The notes under the pieces are model-generated. The model saw only the letters and a program-made list of their open reading frames with translations. It was not told the DNA's origin and ran no database searches. Positions 20,884 to 32,254 of a stretch of 64,000 bases of DNA are shown here, piece after piece. Source of the stretch: Achatina immaculata (lineage: Eukaryota > Mollusca > Gastropoda > Stylommatophora > Achatinidae); the NCBI GenBank assembly GCA_009760885.1, contig CM019718.1:27339633-27403632 (forward strand), read 5' to 3'. The position numbers and the translations under genes were made by a program. How positions within the stretch are numbered: position 1 is the first letter of the stretch; the number at the start of each line of letters is the position of its first letter.

Positions 20884-21142
20884 TTAGAGTGGCGAAGTGG
20901 TTAGCGCAGTGGTCTGTCATTGCGAAGGTCGGGGGGTTCGAATCCGCCCGGAGACGCCCCAGTCACTCAGGCTGTTGAAATGGATACCCGACTTCTTATG
21001 GAGCTGGGGAAAGGAAAGGCGGCCAGGCCTGATACTGATCATATCACCCTCTAGTGTGCTGACAGGTCAAGGAAAATATGGACGCTAACACCGTATTCCT
21101 ATGTGCTTCTAAGGCATGACAGGGTTACCTTTACCTTTAAAT
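20884..21142 (+). mobile_element. SINE A copy
   Basis: The head AGAGTGGCGAAGTGGTTAGC and B box GGGGGTTCGAATCCGCC are well kept. They are followed by GAAATGGATACCCGACTTCT, the CACCCTCTAGTGTGCTGAC block and the tail GGTTACCTTTACCTTT. Confidence 0.88.
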
Positions 21143-21159
21143 TACCTTTAATAATTTAC

Positions 21160-21365
21160 TGGGAGTTGGGGTACCGAAACGGTTAGTATACATCCCCCTG
21201 ATGATGCTGGTCGATAATTACATTCCTGACAGGGACACCGTAGTCAAATAACCTGTGAAAATGTGTACCTGGCTCTTCTTTGAGCTATGAAAGGTAAAAT
21301 AAAAACCGGTCAGACATCATCATCCTTCGGGACATTGAAAAAAATACAGGTGAGCATCTCGCAGA
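21160..21365 (+). mobile_element. degenerate SINE-like sequence
   Basis: GTACCGAAACGGTTAGTATA followed by TGAAAATGTGTACCTGGCTC and GGTCAGACATCATCATCC keeps the order of SINE A landmarks at low similarity. It directly follows a clear SINE A copy. Confidence 0.4.
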
Positions 21366-21484
21366 AAAGCAGTGAGCGGTGATTTATGTTAGAAATATCT
21401 TGTAGGAGATATATTTCAACACAAAAAAAAAAAAACAACAATAACAGACAGCCACACAGGTGTTAGGACAGCAGTAAGAGGTAG

Positions 21485-21718
21485 AGAGAATGCAGGTTAG
21501 TAAAGAAGATTAAACTTAAATATTTTGGACACATTATACGGCATGAGGATTTAGAGAAGACCGTCTTGGAAGGGTACATAATGGGAAAAGAAAGACATCA
21601 TTGATAATCTGCAAATGGATGCATCAGCAGCAGGCCATCTTGCTTATAACCGAGAGGCCTACAGGAGAGCTGTTAGGGAGGCGAAGTTCCGTCAAGGGAC
21701 ATGCAAATGACTGACTCT
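21485..21718 (+). mobile_element. LINE-a 3' fragment with internal deletion
   Basis: It matches LINE-a from the GWLVKKIK..LKYFGHI region to the end GGGACATGCAAATGACTGAC. About 35 bp encoding the RGRPRRRW stretch are missing between GGGAAAAGAAAG and ACATCATTGATAA. Confidence 0.85.
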
Positions 21719-22189
21719 AAAAGGGAAATGACCGACATGGTTGAAGGTCTTTGGAGGGGTGAAGCATGCCTTGAAGGCAAGTGAACGAGATGATCGGAGA
21801 TCAATATTATTAATAATTGATGAACTCCAAACAGATATAAATAGCCCTCGGCGATGAAAAAAAATAAACAAAAAACTGGTCATTTGTTAATGAGAACAAA
21901 ACATTTTTATGCCAATATCCACAGTTTGGATGTTTGAATGTTTATGTTTTTTTTATGACAAGTGTGTTTATTTGTTTTTGTTTTAGTCAAGTTGTATGTT
22001 GTTTTAGGTCTCTTAATGTTGTAGCTGTTGTTATTGGGCGTAGTAAAGTATTTTGATGAAGATTTGGATCAAGGTGTTAATGAGCTGGAATGTTATACAG
22101 TACCTTTTGGTGATTTGGTTCATGTATATTGTTATGACAGATTATATATTTCTTTTTTTTAAAGAGTGTTAAAATGGAATCTTTGCTAA
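21719..22189. other. unique A/T-rich sequence
   Basis: No gene recognised. Confidence 0.4.
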
Positions 22190-22395
22190 AACTTTGATTA
22201 TTGTAGCTTATAACCCACGATTATTGTAGCGTATAACCCGCCATTATTGTAACGTATAACCCGCCATTATTGTAGCGTATAACCCGCGATTATTGTAGCT
22301 TATAACCTGCGGGTATTGTAGATTATTACTTGATATTATTGTAGCTTGTTATTCGCTTTTATTGTAGCTTGATAAATTTGATTATTGTAACTTCT
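22190..22395. repeat. 23-bp minisatellite, about 8 units
   Basis: Units of TTATTGTAGCGTATAACCCG plus CCA, decaying toward the right. Confidence 0.93.
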
Positions 22396-22540
22396 AATGA
22401 GAAAGGCAGGGAAAAAAAACAAAGGTACTAAAATACGTGTGAAATAATTGAGAAAGAAAATAGTTAAAGAGAAAGAAAGAGATAGAGAAAAAAAAGAGAG
22501 GGGAGAGAGGAGAGAGAGAAAACGAGAAAAAGAGAGAGAG

Positions 22541-22575
<35 letters not shown>
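22396..22575. repeat. GA/GAAA-rich purine tract
   Basis: A low-complexity purine tract ending in a GA run at about 22,549-22,573. Confidence 0.9.
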
Positions 22576-22576
<1 letters not shown>

Positions 22577-22689
22577 ACAAAACAAAATGAAATAGAAATG
22601 TTATTAGGGAAAAACACATCAGAACTTACATTTCCCCTGAGCTTTACCAACTTACAAGATTAACTACCGATCCTTACAACTTCCCTGCG

Positions 22690-23085
22690 GTTACCTCTAG
22701 TCACTTACGAGTAACAGTACCTCTAGTCACATACGAGTAACAGTACCTCTAGTCACATAAGAGTAACAGCACCTCTAGTCACACACGAGTAACAGCACCT
22801 CTAGTCACATACGAGTAACAGCACCTCTAGTCACATAGAGTAACAGTACCTCTAGTCACATACGAGTAACAGCACCTCTAGTCACATACGAGTAACAGTA
22901 CCTCTAGTCACATACGAGTAACAGTACCTCTAGTCACATACGAGTAACAGCACCTCTAGTCACATAAGAGTAACAGTACCTCTAGTCACATACGAGTAAC
23001 AGCACCTCTAGTCACATACGAGTAACAGCACCTCTAGTCACATACGAGTAACAGTACCTCTAGTCACATACGAGTAACAGCAATA
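22690..23085. repeat. 26-bp minisatellite, about 15 units
   Basis: Units of CCTCTAGTCACATACGAGTA plus ACAGTA, with an A/G or T/C difference in the last triplets. They are very homogeneous. Confidence 0.97.
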
Positions 23086-23109
23086 CTTTAACTCCTTCAC
23101 TTCCTAGAT

Positions 23110-23293
23110 CAATGGTTTTCAAAGTTGGGGGAGGGATGGGGAAAGGTGTGGGGCTGCAAGACGGTTGGGAACAGGGAGCTGTAGAGGGCATCAGAACCAG
23201 CTGGCCGAAAACAAAAAACAAGCACTGATGCACTAGGCAAGTGGGCGGCAAGGCAAGGTAGATGGGCTGCCAAAAACAGTTTGGGAACCTGTG
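23110..23293. mobile_element. hAT-like MITE with 8-bp target-site duplication
   Basis: The left end CAATGGTTTTCAAAGTTGGG and the right end, which reads CACAGGTTCCCAAACTGTTT on the minus strand, form imperfect terminal inverted repeats of the GGTT..CAAA type known in hAT elements. The 184-bp element is flanked by TCCTAGAT at 23,102-23,109 and 23,294-23,301, the 8-bp duplication size expected for hAT. It has no coding capacity. Confidence 0.8.
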
Positions 23294-23301
23294 TCCTAGA
23301 T

Positions 23302-23562
23302 CTACTTTCGCCTGGTTACTTTCACTACCAGATCGTGCAGGAAAATCGAAAGGAAGGGCCGGGCGAAAGTAAAATCTGCATAGCCCGGCCAGCAAGTAAA
23401 TGCCAGATCTGCGTTAGACACTGATTGCTGGAAGTAACTTGGGTTGTTTAATGCGAGCGAGATCTGTTGGGGGGGGGGGGGGCGGGGTTATACTTTCCCG
23501 GGCTGGATGAGGGTTCCAGAGAACTAGCATGCGAACTTTCTCAGCTTGCCGTGTGAATTTAT
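23302..23562. other. unique sequence with G run
   Basis: No gene. A homopolymer G run lies near 23,469-23,482. Confidence 0.4.
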
Positions 23563-23880
23563 AGGAGGATGAGTTTCGTCTTTTTTTCCCCTCGCTATTC
23601 TCTCCATCTTTCTTCTTTTTTCTCTTCTTTTTTTCCCTCGCCTTCCTTGTTTCCTTCCTCCTCCTCCTTATCATCCTCCTCCTCCTTCTTCCCTTCATCC
23701 TCTTGCTCTTTCTTCCCCTCCTCCTCCTTCCCCTTCGTTTTCTTCTCTTTCTCCTTCCCCTCATCCTCCCCTCCTTCTCCTTCTCTTCCTCTTCTTTCTC
23801 GTCCTCTTCCTCCTTTCCCGTCTCATCCTTCCCCTCCTCATCCTGCTCCTCCTCCTCCTCCTCCTTCTTCTTCTTACTAA
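23563..23880. repeat. polypyrimidine TCC/TTC tract
   Basis: About 300 bp made of CCTCCTCCTT, TTCCCCTCC and CTTCTT units. Long open frames on both strands are low complexity. Confidence 0.93.
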
Positions 23881-24189
23881 GAGCTCCTGTCAGTAGCTAA
23901 CGTCTTTGAATTTTCTTTTCCGACAAATATTGTATGACTGATCAGTTCATTCAGAAAGGGCCCAACCTCGCTTCCTCTCTTGTTTTCACCATTAAAAAAA
24001 TTGATTTGTTCAAGTTCAGTTTTGGTCTTGAAGTTACCTAGAACTGGATGCCACACAGAAGTTAGGAATCTGAGTGAATGTTAGAAAAATAAAATGTGAT
24101 ATGTGAATTCCAGAAGCAAGAGTGGTACCCTTCTCTGTCGGCCACTTGATAATAGTTTGTGAAAGAAATAAACACGTTTTGGACAAGTG

Positions 24190-24492
24190 AAGAGGTAGAG
24201 GTAAAATTCCCGTTTCCATGTCATTAAGGTATATTGGGGAATACGGGAATACGGTGTTAGGCCCGTATTTTCCACGACCTTCGGCACATGAAAGTGTGAT
24301 GTGGTCTGTATCACGCTTGGCCGCTTTTATCTTCCCATATTTCTATGGTACCCATTTTTAGAGGCTGAGTGGATCCCGGGGCCTTTTTGGCGTATACCAT
24401 AAAACAAACAAAAAATCCCAGTGATGGGATTTGAACCCGTTGCCACCCGATTAGTAAACTGAGCGACTAACCACTCGGCCAAGCAGGCCGCC
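24190..24492 (-). mobile_element. SINE B, complete, with 14-bp target-site duplication
   Basis: On the minus strand it starts GGCGGCCTGCTTGGCCGAGT, carries the B-box-like ACGGGTTCAAATCCCATCA, and runs through AAGCGGCCAAGCGTGATACA to a GGTAAAATTCC-type 3' end. The direct repeat GTTTTGGACAAGTG flanks it exactly at 24,176-24,189 and 24,493-24,506. The head resembles a long-variable-arm tRNA. The body is shared with SINE A, so the two families are chimaeric relatives. Confidence 0.92.
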
Positions 24493-24506
24493 GTTTTGGA
24501 CAAGTG

Positions 24507-24949
24507 CTATACAGAATTTTGGGAAACTGGTTGTGTTCTGTTCTGTTCTGTCGCCATTCTGGATAATGTAGTTACTATGCCGAGGCTGTCTGAGATCAAT
24601 GTCTTGAGACCTCTGGACCTGATAGTTTGGTTCGGTGTGGTCAGTGCAGCAGGTCCAGGAGGACAGACGGACTCTTCGCTGTGTCCTAGAGCCTGCGGAT
24701 TCTTTCCACTGGGCCCTACCTGACAATGCACTGACAGATCCGGGACTCTGTATGGGGAGATCAAAAGAGAGACCACTTCTGTAGCACCCCCAAAAAACGG
24801 TGAACATGTTCTACCCGATGACTAGGAGCGAGTGTAATGGGCTGTTTATTTATTTATTTTTTTTAAATAAGATCAGAGAACGCGATCTCAGATCTGGAAT
24901 ATCAAGATGAACCATACAAATCAATTGACAAGGAAAGTGACTGAATGAC
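24507..24949. other. unique sequence
   Basis: No gene recognised. Overlapping frames on both strands at 24,496-24,807 have no known domain. Confidence 0.4.
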
Positions 24950-26306
24950 TGAGTCAGTTGTCCTATATAATAAAAGCCATTTTTCCTGTATAAAAAAGCC
25001 AGTTGTTCTGTATAAATAAAAGTCAGTTGTCCTGTATAATAAAAAGCAAGTTGTACTGTATAATAAAAGCAAGTTGTCCTGTATAATAAAAGTCAGTTGT
25101 CCTGTATAAATAAAAGTCAGTTGTCCTGTATAATAAAAGCAAGTTGTACTGTATAATAAGAGCCAGTTGTCCTGTATAATAAAAGCAAGTTGTCCTGTAT
25201 AATAAAAGCCAATTGTCCTGTGTAATAAAAGCCAGTTGTCCTGTATACTAAAAGCCAGTTGTCCTGTATAATAGAAGCCAGTTGTCTTGTATAATAGAAG
25301 CCAGTTGTCCTGTATACTAAAAGCCAGTTGTCCTGTGTAATAGAAGCCAGTTGTCCTGTATAATCAAAACCAGTTGTCCTGTATAATCAAAGCCAGTTGT
25401 CCTGTATAATAGAAGCCAGTTGTCCTGTATAATAGAAGCCAGTTGTCCTGTATAATCAAAGCCAGTTGTCCTGTATAATCAAAGCCAGTTGTCCTGTATA
25501 ATAGAAGCCAGTTGTCCTGTATAATAGAAGCCAGTTGTCCTGTATAATCAAAGCCAGTTGTCCTGTATAATCAAAGCCAGTTGTCCTGTATAATAAAAGC
25601 AAGTTGTCATGTATAATCAAAGCCAGTTGTCCTGTATACTAAAAGCCAGTTGTCCTGTATAATAGAAGCCAGTTGTCTTCTTTAATAGAAGCCAGTTGTC
25701 CTGTATACTAAAAGCCAGTTGTCCTGTGTAATAGAAGCCAGTTGTCCTGTATAATCAAAACCAGTTGTCCTGTATAATCAAAGCCAGTTGTCCTGTATAA
25801 TAGAAGCCAGTTGTCCTGTATAATAGAAGCCAGTTGTCCTGTATAATCAAAGCCAGTTGTCCTGTATAATCAAAGCCAGTTGTCCTGTATAATAGAAGCC
25901 AGTTGTCCTGTATAATAGAAGCCAGTTGTCCTGTATAATCAAAGCCAGTTGTCCTGTATAATAGAAGCCAATTGTCCTGTATAATAGAAGCCAGTTGTCC
26001 TGTATAATCAAAGCCAGTTGTCCTGTATAATAGAAGCCAGTTGTCCTGTATAATAGAAGCCAGTTGTCCTGTATAATCAAAGCCAGTTGTCCTGTATAAT
26101 CAAAGCCAGTTGTCCTGTATAATAGAAGCCAGTTGTCCTGTATAATAGAAGCCAGTTGTCCTGTATAATCAAAGCCAGTTGTCCTGTATAATAGAAGCCA
26201 ATTGTCCTGTATAATAGAAGCCAGTTGTCCTGTATAATCAAAGCCAGTTGTCCTGTATAATAGAAGCCAGTTGTCCTGTATAATCAAAGTCAGTTGTCCT
26301 GTATTG
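24950..26306. repeat. 23-bp minisatellite with 230-bp higher-order repeat (copy 1)
   Basis: About 59 units of GCCAGTTGTCCTGTATAATC plus AAA. From about 25,838 onward, the order of variants (CAAAG, TAGAAG, and a rare CCAATTG) repeats every 230 bp, which is ten units. The CCAATTG marker lies at 25,968 and 26,198. Upstream units are more diverged. The minus strand stays open for 159 codons. Confidence 0.97.
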
Positions 26307-26369
26307 GAAGCGAAGAGGTAGTACATAAACGGAATGAGATGGGGGTGAGGGATGGGGAGTGGGGGGGTG

Positions 26370-26450
26370 GGGTCAGCGACTCCAGCTTGCGTCAGGGTTG
26401 GCGACCGTATCTTACCAAGACTATCCCACCTCCCCGTGGAGCTCCCTGGA
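26370..26450 (+). mobile_element. family C fragment
   Basis: GGTCAGCGACTCCAGCTTGC then GTCAGGGTTGGCGACCGTAT matches the left part of family C. It is repeated in the second copy at about 28,029-28,110. Confidence 0.65.
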
Positions 26451-26764
26451 AATTAAGCCTGTTTAAGTTAATGTCTGTTGAAGTTAATGTATGTTGAAGT
26501 TAATGTCTGTTGAGGTTAATGTCTGTTTAGGTGAATTGGGATCGCAGTGGGAAGGCGGACCTGGTCCCGTAAACTGCATCGAGGCGAACTCGGATGTGTT
26601 GGGCCGAGAAGCGCATGATAGCGGCTCAGCGCGGTCTGTGCCCGTTTAAAACGAAGAAGAAGACGACGACGACGAAGAAGAAGAAGAAGAAGAAGAGCAG
26701 AAGCGCCAGTAACACCAGAGTAACACTACAAGAGGATTCTCGCACACTTAAGGGACTGCAGCGA

Positions 26765-26945
26765 TCCCTGTCCCGTTAGCCAGGCTGTGCCTGTTTACTG
26801 GGGGGGGGGAGGGGGAAGGGGGGTATCAACGCAGAGGTGGGACAGGGTCTTGGTCAGCTATGGTTCGCTAACCCTGACGCTAGCATATCAGCTGTGGGTC
26901 TCTGGTTGCCTAATCGAACAGCGTCCTCGCCTCCCCCCCCCCACC
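26765..26945 (-). mobile_element. family C left half, reverse orientation
   Basis: On the minus strand it reads CGCTGTTCGATTAGGCAACC, then AGCTGATATGCTAGCGTCAG with AGCTGACCAAGACCCTGTCC 34 bp further on. This is the ordinary single-unit state of the segment amplified at 8,184. Confidence 0.85.
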
Positions 26946-27266
26946 ACCACCCACCCCTCCCCCAAATAATTGATAAAGAAGACAGAAAATGGAGAACGGT
27001 TTCGACTCTTAGTCCAGTTTTCATGGTCCAAATAAGGACACTGCAGACTGTGTGACAGTGTATGTTAGGGGTGTAAACCACCCCCATTATGGTGTTTCAT
27101 GGAGGCGCCCATGATTTAATGTTAATATTGTCAACACTGAGTTGCGTTTCTGAATGACTGACTGGGATTTGGTCGGAGAAACAGGCAGCACGTGATTTGG
27201 CGGGCTGAAGCCTGGTATGCCGGGATGTGTGTTAAGTTCAAAATATGAGACGAAACGGACGCTTGA

Positions 27267-27965
27267 CCTGTATAATCAAAGCCAGTTGTCCTGTATAATC
27301 AAAGCCAGTTGTCCTGTATAATAGAAGCCAGTTGTCCTGTATAATAGAAGCCAGTTGTCCTGTATAATCAAAGCCAGTTGTCCTGTATAATAGAAGCCAA
27401 TTGTCCTGTATAATAGAAGCCAGTTGTCCTGTATAATCAAAGCCAGTTGTCCTGTATAATAGAAGCCAGTTGTCCTGTATAATAGAAGCCAGTTGTCCTG
27501 TATAATCAAAGCCAGTTGTCCTGTATAATCAAAGCCAGTTGTCCTGTATAATAGAAGCCAGTTGTCCTGTATAATAGAAGCCAGTTGTCCTGTATAATCA
27601 AAGCCAGTTGTCCTGTATAATAGAAGCCAATTGTCCTGTATAATAGAAGCCAGTTGTCCTGTATAATCAAAGCCAGTTGTCCTGTATAATAGAAGCCAGT
27701 TGTCCTGTATAATAGAAGCCAGTTGTCCTGTATAATCAAAGCCAGTTGTCCTGTATAATCAAAGCCAGTTGTCCTGTATAATAGAAGCCAGTTGTCCTGT
27801 ATAATAGAAGCCAGTTGTCCTGTATAATCAAAGCCAGTTGTCCTGTATAATAGAAGCCAATTGTCCTGTATAATAGAAGCCAGTTGTCCTGTATAATCAA
27901 AGCCAGTTGTCCTGTATAATAGAAGCCAGTTGTCCTGTATAATCAAAGTCAGTTGTCCTGTATTG
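27267..27965. repeat. 23-bp minisatellite (copy 2), three 230-bp higher-order units
   Basis: Same unit as at 24,950. CCAATTG markers lie at 27,397, 27,627 and 27,857, so this array has one more 230-bp higher-order unit than the matching end of copy 1. Confidence 0.97.
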
Positions 27966-28926
27966 GAAGCGAAGAGGTAGTACATAAACGGAATGAGATG
28001 GGGGTGAGGGATGGGGAGTGGGGGGGTGGGGTCAGCGACTCCAGCTTGCGTCAGGGTTGGCGACCGTATCTTACCAAGACTATCCCACCTCCCCGTGGAG
28101 CTCCCTGGAAATTAAGCCTGTTTAAGTTAATGTCTGTTGAAGTTAATGTATGTTGAAGTTAATGTCTGTTGAGGTTAATGTCTGTTTAGGTGAATTGGGA
28201 TCGCAGTGGGAAGGCGGACCTGGTCCCGTAAACTGCATCGAGGCGAACTCGGATGTGTTGGGCCGAGAAGCGCATGATAGCGGCTCAGCGCGGTCTGTGC
28301 CCGTTTAAAACGAAGAAGAAGACGACGACGACGAAGAAGAAGAAGAAGAAGAAGAGCAGAAGCGCCAGTAACACCAGAGTAACACTACAAGAGGATTCTC
28401 GCACACTTAAGGGACTGCAGCGATCCCTGTCCCGTTAGCCAGGCTGTGCCTGTTTACTGGGGGGGGGGAGGGGGAAGGGGGGTATCAACGCAGAGGTGGG
28501 ACAGGGTCTTGGTCAGCTATGGTTCGCTAACCCTGACGCTAGCATATCAGCTGTGGGTCTCTGGTTGCCTAATCGAACAGCGTCCTCGCCTCCCCCCCCC
28601 CACCAACCACCCACCCCTCCCCCAAATAATTGATAAAGAAGACAGAAAATGGAGAACGGTTTCGACTCTTAGTCCAGTTTTCATGGTCCAAATAAGGACA
28701 CTGCAGACTGTGTGACAGTGTATGTTAGGGGTGTAAACCACCCCCATTATGGTGTTTCATGGAGGCGCCCATGATTTAATGTTAATATTGTCAACACTGA
28801 GTTGCGTTTCTGAATGACTGACTGGGATTTGGTCGGAGAAACAGGCAGCACGTGATTTGGCGGGCTGAAGCCTGGTATGCCGGGATGTGTGTTAAGTTCA
28901 AAATATGAGACGAAACGGACGCTTGA
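27966..28926. repeat. tandem duplication, non-array part, copy 2
   Basis: Almost identical to 26,307-27,266. It continues into new sequence after CGCTTGACCTGTGCGC, which is probably the ancestral right flank. The embedded family C half is at about 28,424-28,605. Confidence 0.95.
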
Positions 28927-28964
28927 CCTGTGCGCATGTGCTTGTCGCTGTATTGTGGAGTTCA

Positions 28965-29078
28965 GTTTAGTCGCTTGCATGTCCCTTGCAGAACTTTGCC
29001 TCCCTAACAGCTCTCCTGTAGGTCTCTCGGTTGTAAGCAAGATGCCCTGCTGCTGATGCATCCATGTGCAGATTGTGG
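28965..29078 (-). mobile_element. LINE-a 3' end fragment
   Basis: About 110 bp matches the last part of LINE-a in reverse: GCATGTCCCTTGCAGAACTT, CTCTCGGTTGTAAGCAAGAT and TGCTGATGCATCCAT. Strongly 5' truncated. Confidence 0.85.
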
Positions 29079-29133
29079 AGCTTTTGGGCTGTAATATGAA
29101 CTTTGAGGTCTGTCAGGCATGTTTCGTCACACT

Positions 29134-29331
29134 TCATATGAGATATTGTATAGCCTGACTGTGTGGTGGCTGAGCAGAAAATCTGTCATCCATGTAGTAT
29201 CCGTCACCATCAAGGTCCATGCAATAAACTTCACCTTGTCGTATTATCAGCACCCAGGCTTGCTTGATTATTACATTGTGATGTCTGGGCAAAGAGTAAG
29301 ATCCTGGTAATAGTCGTTTATGATGCACCAA
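29134..29331 (-). other. dispersed coding-like repeat with LDGDGY motif, copy 1
   Basis: The minus-strand frame gives WVLIIRQGEVYCMDLDGDGY followed by YMDDRF. About 95 bp of it is homologous to the plus-strand copy at 33,725-33,830. The function is unknown. The D.DGDGY string resembles calcium-binding or FG-GAP-like loops, but a single motif is not enough to name a family. It could be a relic exon or part of an unidentified mobile element. Confidence 0.5.
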
Positions 29332-31058
29332 GTTGGGTTATACAGGCGGCACAGCACCAAGTTGAGTTATACAGGCGGCACAGCACCAAGTTGAGTTATA
29401 CAAGCGGCACAGCACCAAGTTGAGTTATACAGGCGGCACAGCACCAAGTTGAGTTATACAAGCGGCACAGCACCAAGTTGAGTTATACAGGCGGCACAGC
29501 ACCAAGTTGAGTTATACAGGCGGCACAGCACCAAGTTGGGTTATACAAGCGGCACAGCACCAAGCTGAGTTATACAGGCGGCACAGCACCAAGTTGAGTT
29601 ATACAAGCGGCACAGCACCAAGTTGGGTTATACAGGCGGCACAGCACCAAGTTGAGTTATACAAGCGGCACAGCACCAAGCTGAGTTATACAGGCGGCAC
29701 AGCACCAAGTTGAGTTATACAGGCGGCACAGCACCAAGTTGGGTTATACAGGCGGCACAGCACCAAGCTGAGTTATACAGGCGGCACAGCACCAAGTTGA
29801 GTTATACAAGCGGCACAGCACCAAGTTGGGTTATACAGGCGGCACAGCACCAAGCTGAGTTATACAGGCGGCACAGCACCAAGTTGGGTTATACAGGCGG
29901 CACAGCACCAAGCTGAGTTATACAGGCGGCACAGCACCAAGTTGGGTTATACAGGCGGCACAGCACCAAGTTGGGTTATACAGGCGGCACAGCACCAAGT
30001 TGGGTTATACAGGCGGCACAGCACCAAGTTGGGTTATACAAGCGGTACAGCACCAAGTTGAGTTATACAAGCGGTACAGCACCAAGTTGAGTTATACAAG
30101 CGGCACAGCACCAAGTTGGGTTATACAGGCGGTACAGCACCAAGTTGAGTTATACAGGCGGCACAGCACCAAGCTGAGTTATACAGGCGGCACAGCACCA
30201 AGTTGAGTTATACAGGCGGCACAGCACCAAGCTGAGTTATACAGGCGGCACAGCACCAAGTTGAGTTATACAGGCGGCACAGCACCAAGTTGAGTTATAC
30301 AGGCGGCACAGCACCAAGCTGAGTTATACAGGCGGCACAGCACCAAGTTGGGTTATACAAGCGGCACAGCACCAAGTTGGGTTATACAGGCGGCACAGCA
30401 CCAAGCTGAGTTATACAGGCGGCACAGCACCAAGTTGAGTTATACAAGCGGCACAGCACCAAGTTGGGTTATACAAGCGGTACAGCACCAAGTTGAGTTA
30501 TACAAGCGGTACAGCACCAAGTTGAGTTATACAAGCGGCACAGCACCAAGTTGGGTTATACAGGCGGTACAGCACCAAGTTGAGTTATACAAGCGGCACA
30601 GCACCAAGTTGAGTTATACAAGCGGCACAGCACCAAGTTGAGTTATACAAGCGGCACAGCACCAAGTTGGGTTATACAAGCGGTACAGCACCAAGTTGAG
30701 TTATACAAGCGGTACAGCACCAAGTTGAATTATACAGGCGGCACAGCACCAAGTTGGGTTATACAAGCGGTACAGCACCAAGTTGAGTTATACAAGCGGT
30801 ACAGCACCAAGTTGAATTATACAGGCGGCACAGCACCAAGTTGAGTTATACAGGCGGCACAGCACCAAGTTGAGTTATACAGGCGGCACAGCACCAAGTT
30901 GAGTTATATAGGCGGCACAGCACCAAGTTGAGTTATACAAGCGGCACAGCACCAAGTTGAGTTATACAGGCGGCACAGCACCAAGTTGAGTTATACAGGC
31001 GGCACAGCACCAAGTTGAGTTATACAGGCGGCACAGCACCATGTTGAGTTATACAGGC
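29327..31058. repeat. 29-bp minisatellite, about 60 units
   Basis: Units of GCACCAAGTTGAGTTATACA plus GGCGGCACA, with a few two-state variants (GAGTT/GGGTT, CAGG/CAAG, GCACA/GTACA). The frame rotates through all three phases every 87 bp, so several frames of 60-97 codons arise wherever the GAGTT (TGA-containing) variant is absent. They are not genes. Confidence 0.97.
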
Positions 31059-31794
31059 TCAGATTCCTTCCCCTCCCCCACCCCCAACACCACATTCAAC
31101 ACATGTCAGAGTATCTCTGGACTCTAGAGCAAATCCTGGACAATGGCACAGTCTACACAGACTTTGAAACCCCAAACATGGGCTCGATGGAAAAAAAAAG
31201 GCATAGACTGGGAAACTCCATGAAAGACTCCTGCTGAGGGTTGGATTCACGGAGGCGACCTGTTTCATTGTGTAATGTGAGAACTGATCGCGGAAGAAGA
31301 AGAAGAAGAAGAACTAACAGTTTTAATGATAAAAAGCCACAAACACCAGATCTTTGAGTTATTACAAGCATAGTTAAATATAGACATTGCCTGCAGAAGG
31401 AAACCACAAGCTCGCCAGCATCGTTGTAAGAATATCTTTGCACAGCGCGGTTTCGAGAAAAAAAAATAGTGAAATAATTACACGATAATTCACAAATTCT
31501 GTTTAAATCTAATGCTTAGTAACACATTTGTAACGTAACCAACACATTTGTAACGTAACCTTTAGATGCAGTTTGTGAATCATACACATAAAAAAGGGAG
31601 GAAAAATCCATAGCGTTTCCTGCACGAAAATGGCTGAAATTGTGCCCTTTCGAATGGCTCAATCGATCTGTTTCAATGACAGACATTTGTCTCCGTGCGT
31701 CGTTCGTCCGTTCTGAAAACCCTTGTCTTTCAGCGCCCTGTGTTTTAACAGAAGTATTGTTAATGTTAAAACATTAGAAAGATAGCAAAAAAAG
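31059..31794. other. unique sequence
   Basis: No gene recognised. A short (GAA)n run lies near 31,294-31,313, and ACACATTTGTAACGTAACC is duplicated at about 31,522-31,560. Confidence 0.4.
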
Positions 31795-32108
31795 GAGAGA
31801 GAGAGAGAGAGAGAGAGACAAAGAAAGAGAGAAAGACAGAGAAAAAGAGAGAGAAAGAGCGAAAAAGAGAGGGAGAAAGAAAAAAGAGAAAGAGAGAGAA
31901 AAACAGAGAGAGAGAGAAAGAGAAAGAGAGAGAAAAATAGAGAGAAAGAGAGAGAAAAATAGAGAGAGAGAAAGAAAAAAGAGAAAGAGAAAAACAGAGA
32001 GAGAGAAAGAAAAAAAGAGAAAGAGAGAGAGAAAAACAGAGAAAGAGAGAGAGAAAGAAAAAAGAGAAAGAGAGAGAAAAACACAGAGAGAGAGAGAGAG
32101 AGAGAGAA
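31795..32108. repeat. GA/GAAA purine tract
   Basis: About 310 bp of almost pure purine on the plus strand. The minus-strand frames are serine/leucine/phenylalanine strings. Confidence 0.93.
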
Positions 32109-32254
32109 GTTTTCGTTAGTTCAATTGCAACCTTTAATTGACATAAAAATGACATTCCAGCATTCAGAGATTACAGTCCAGGGACAGTTTATGTTCATTT
32201 GCAGAAGAAAATTTGTGAGAAGAAGAAAGAAACATTATTGTCGGTATCTACGGG

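Larger units (their letters stand above)
26307..27266. repeat. tandem duplication, non-array part, copy 1
   Basis: This segment of about 960 bp is repeated at 27,966-28,926. I find a single one-base difference, an extra A after the C10 run near 28,601. It contains family C pieces in both orientations and a GAA/GAC run near 26,655-26,695. The right junction joins GCTTGA directly to CCTGTATAATC, where CCTGT is shared by both parents. Confidence 0.95.

Noticed and set aside
29327..31058. Possible CRISPR-like array (29-bp repeated unit)
   Set aside because: Units are directly adjacent without unique spacers, so it is a minisatellite. The surrounding DNA is animal in character.
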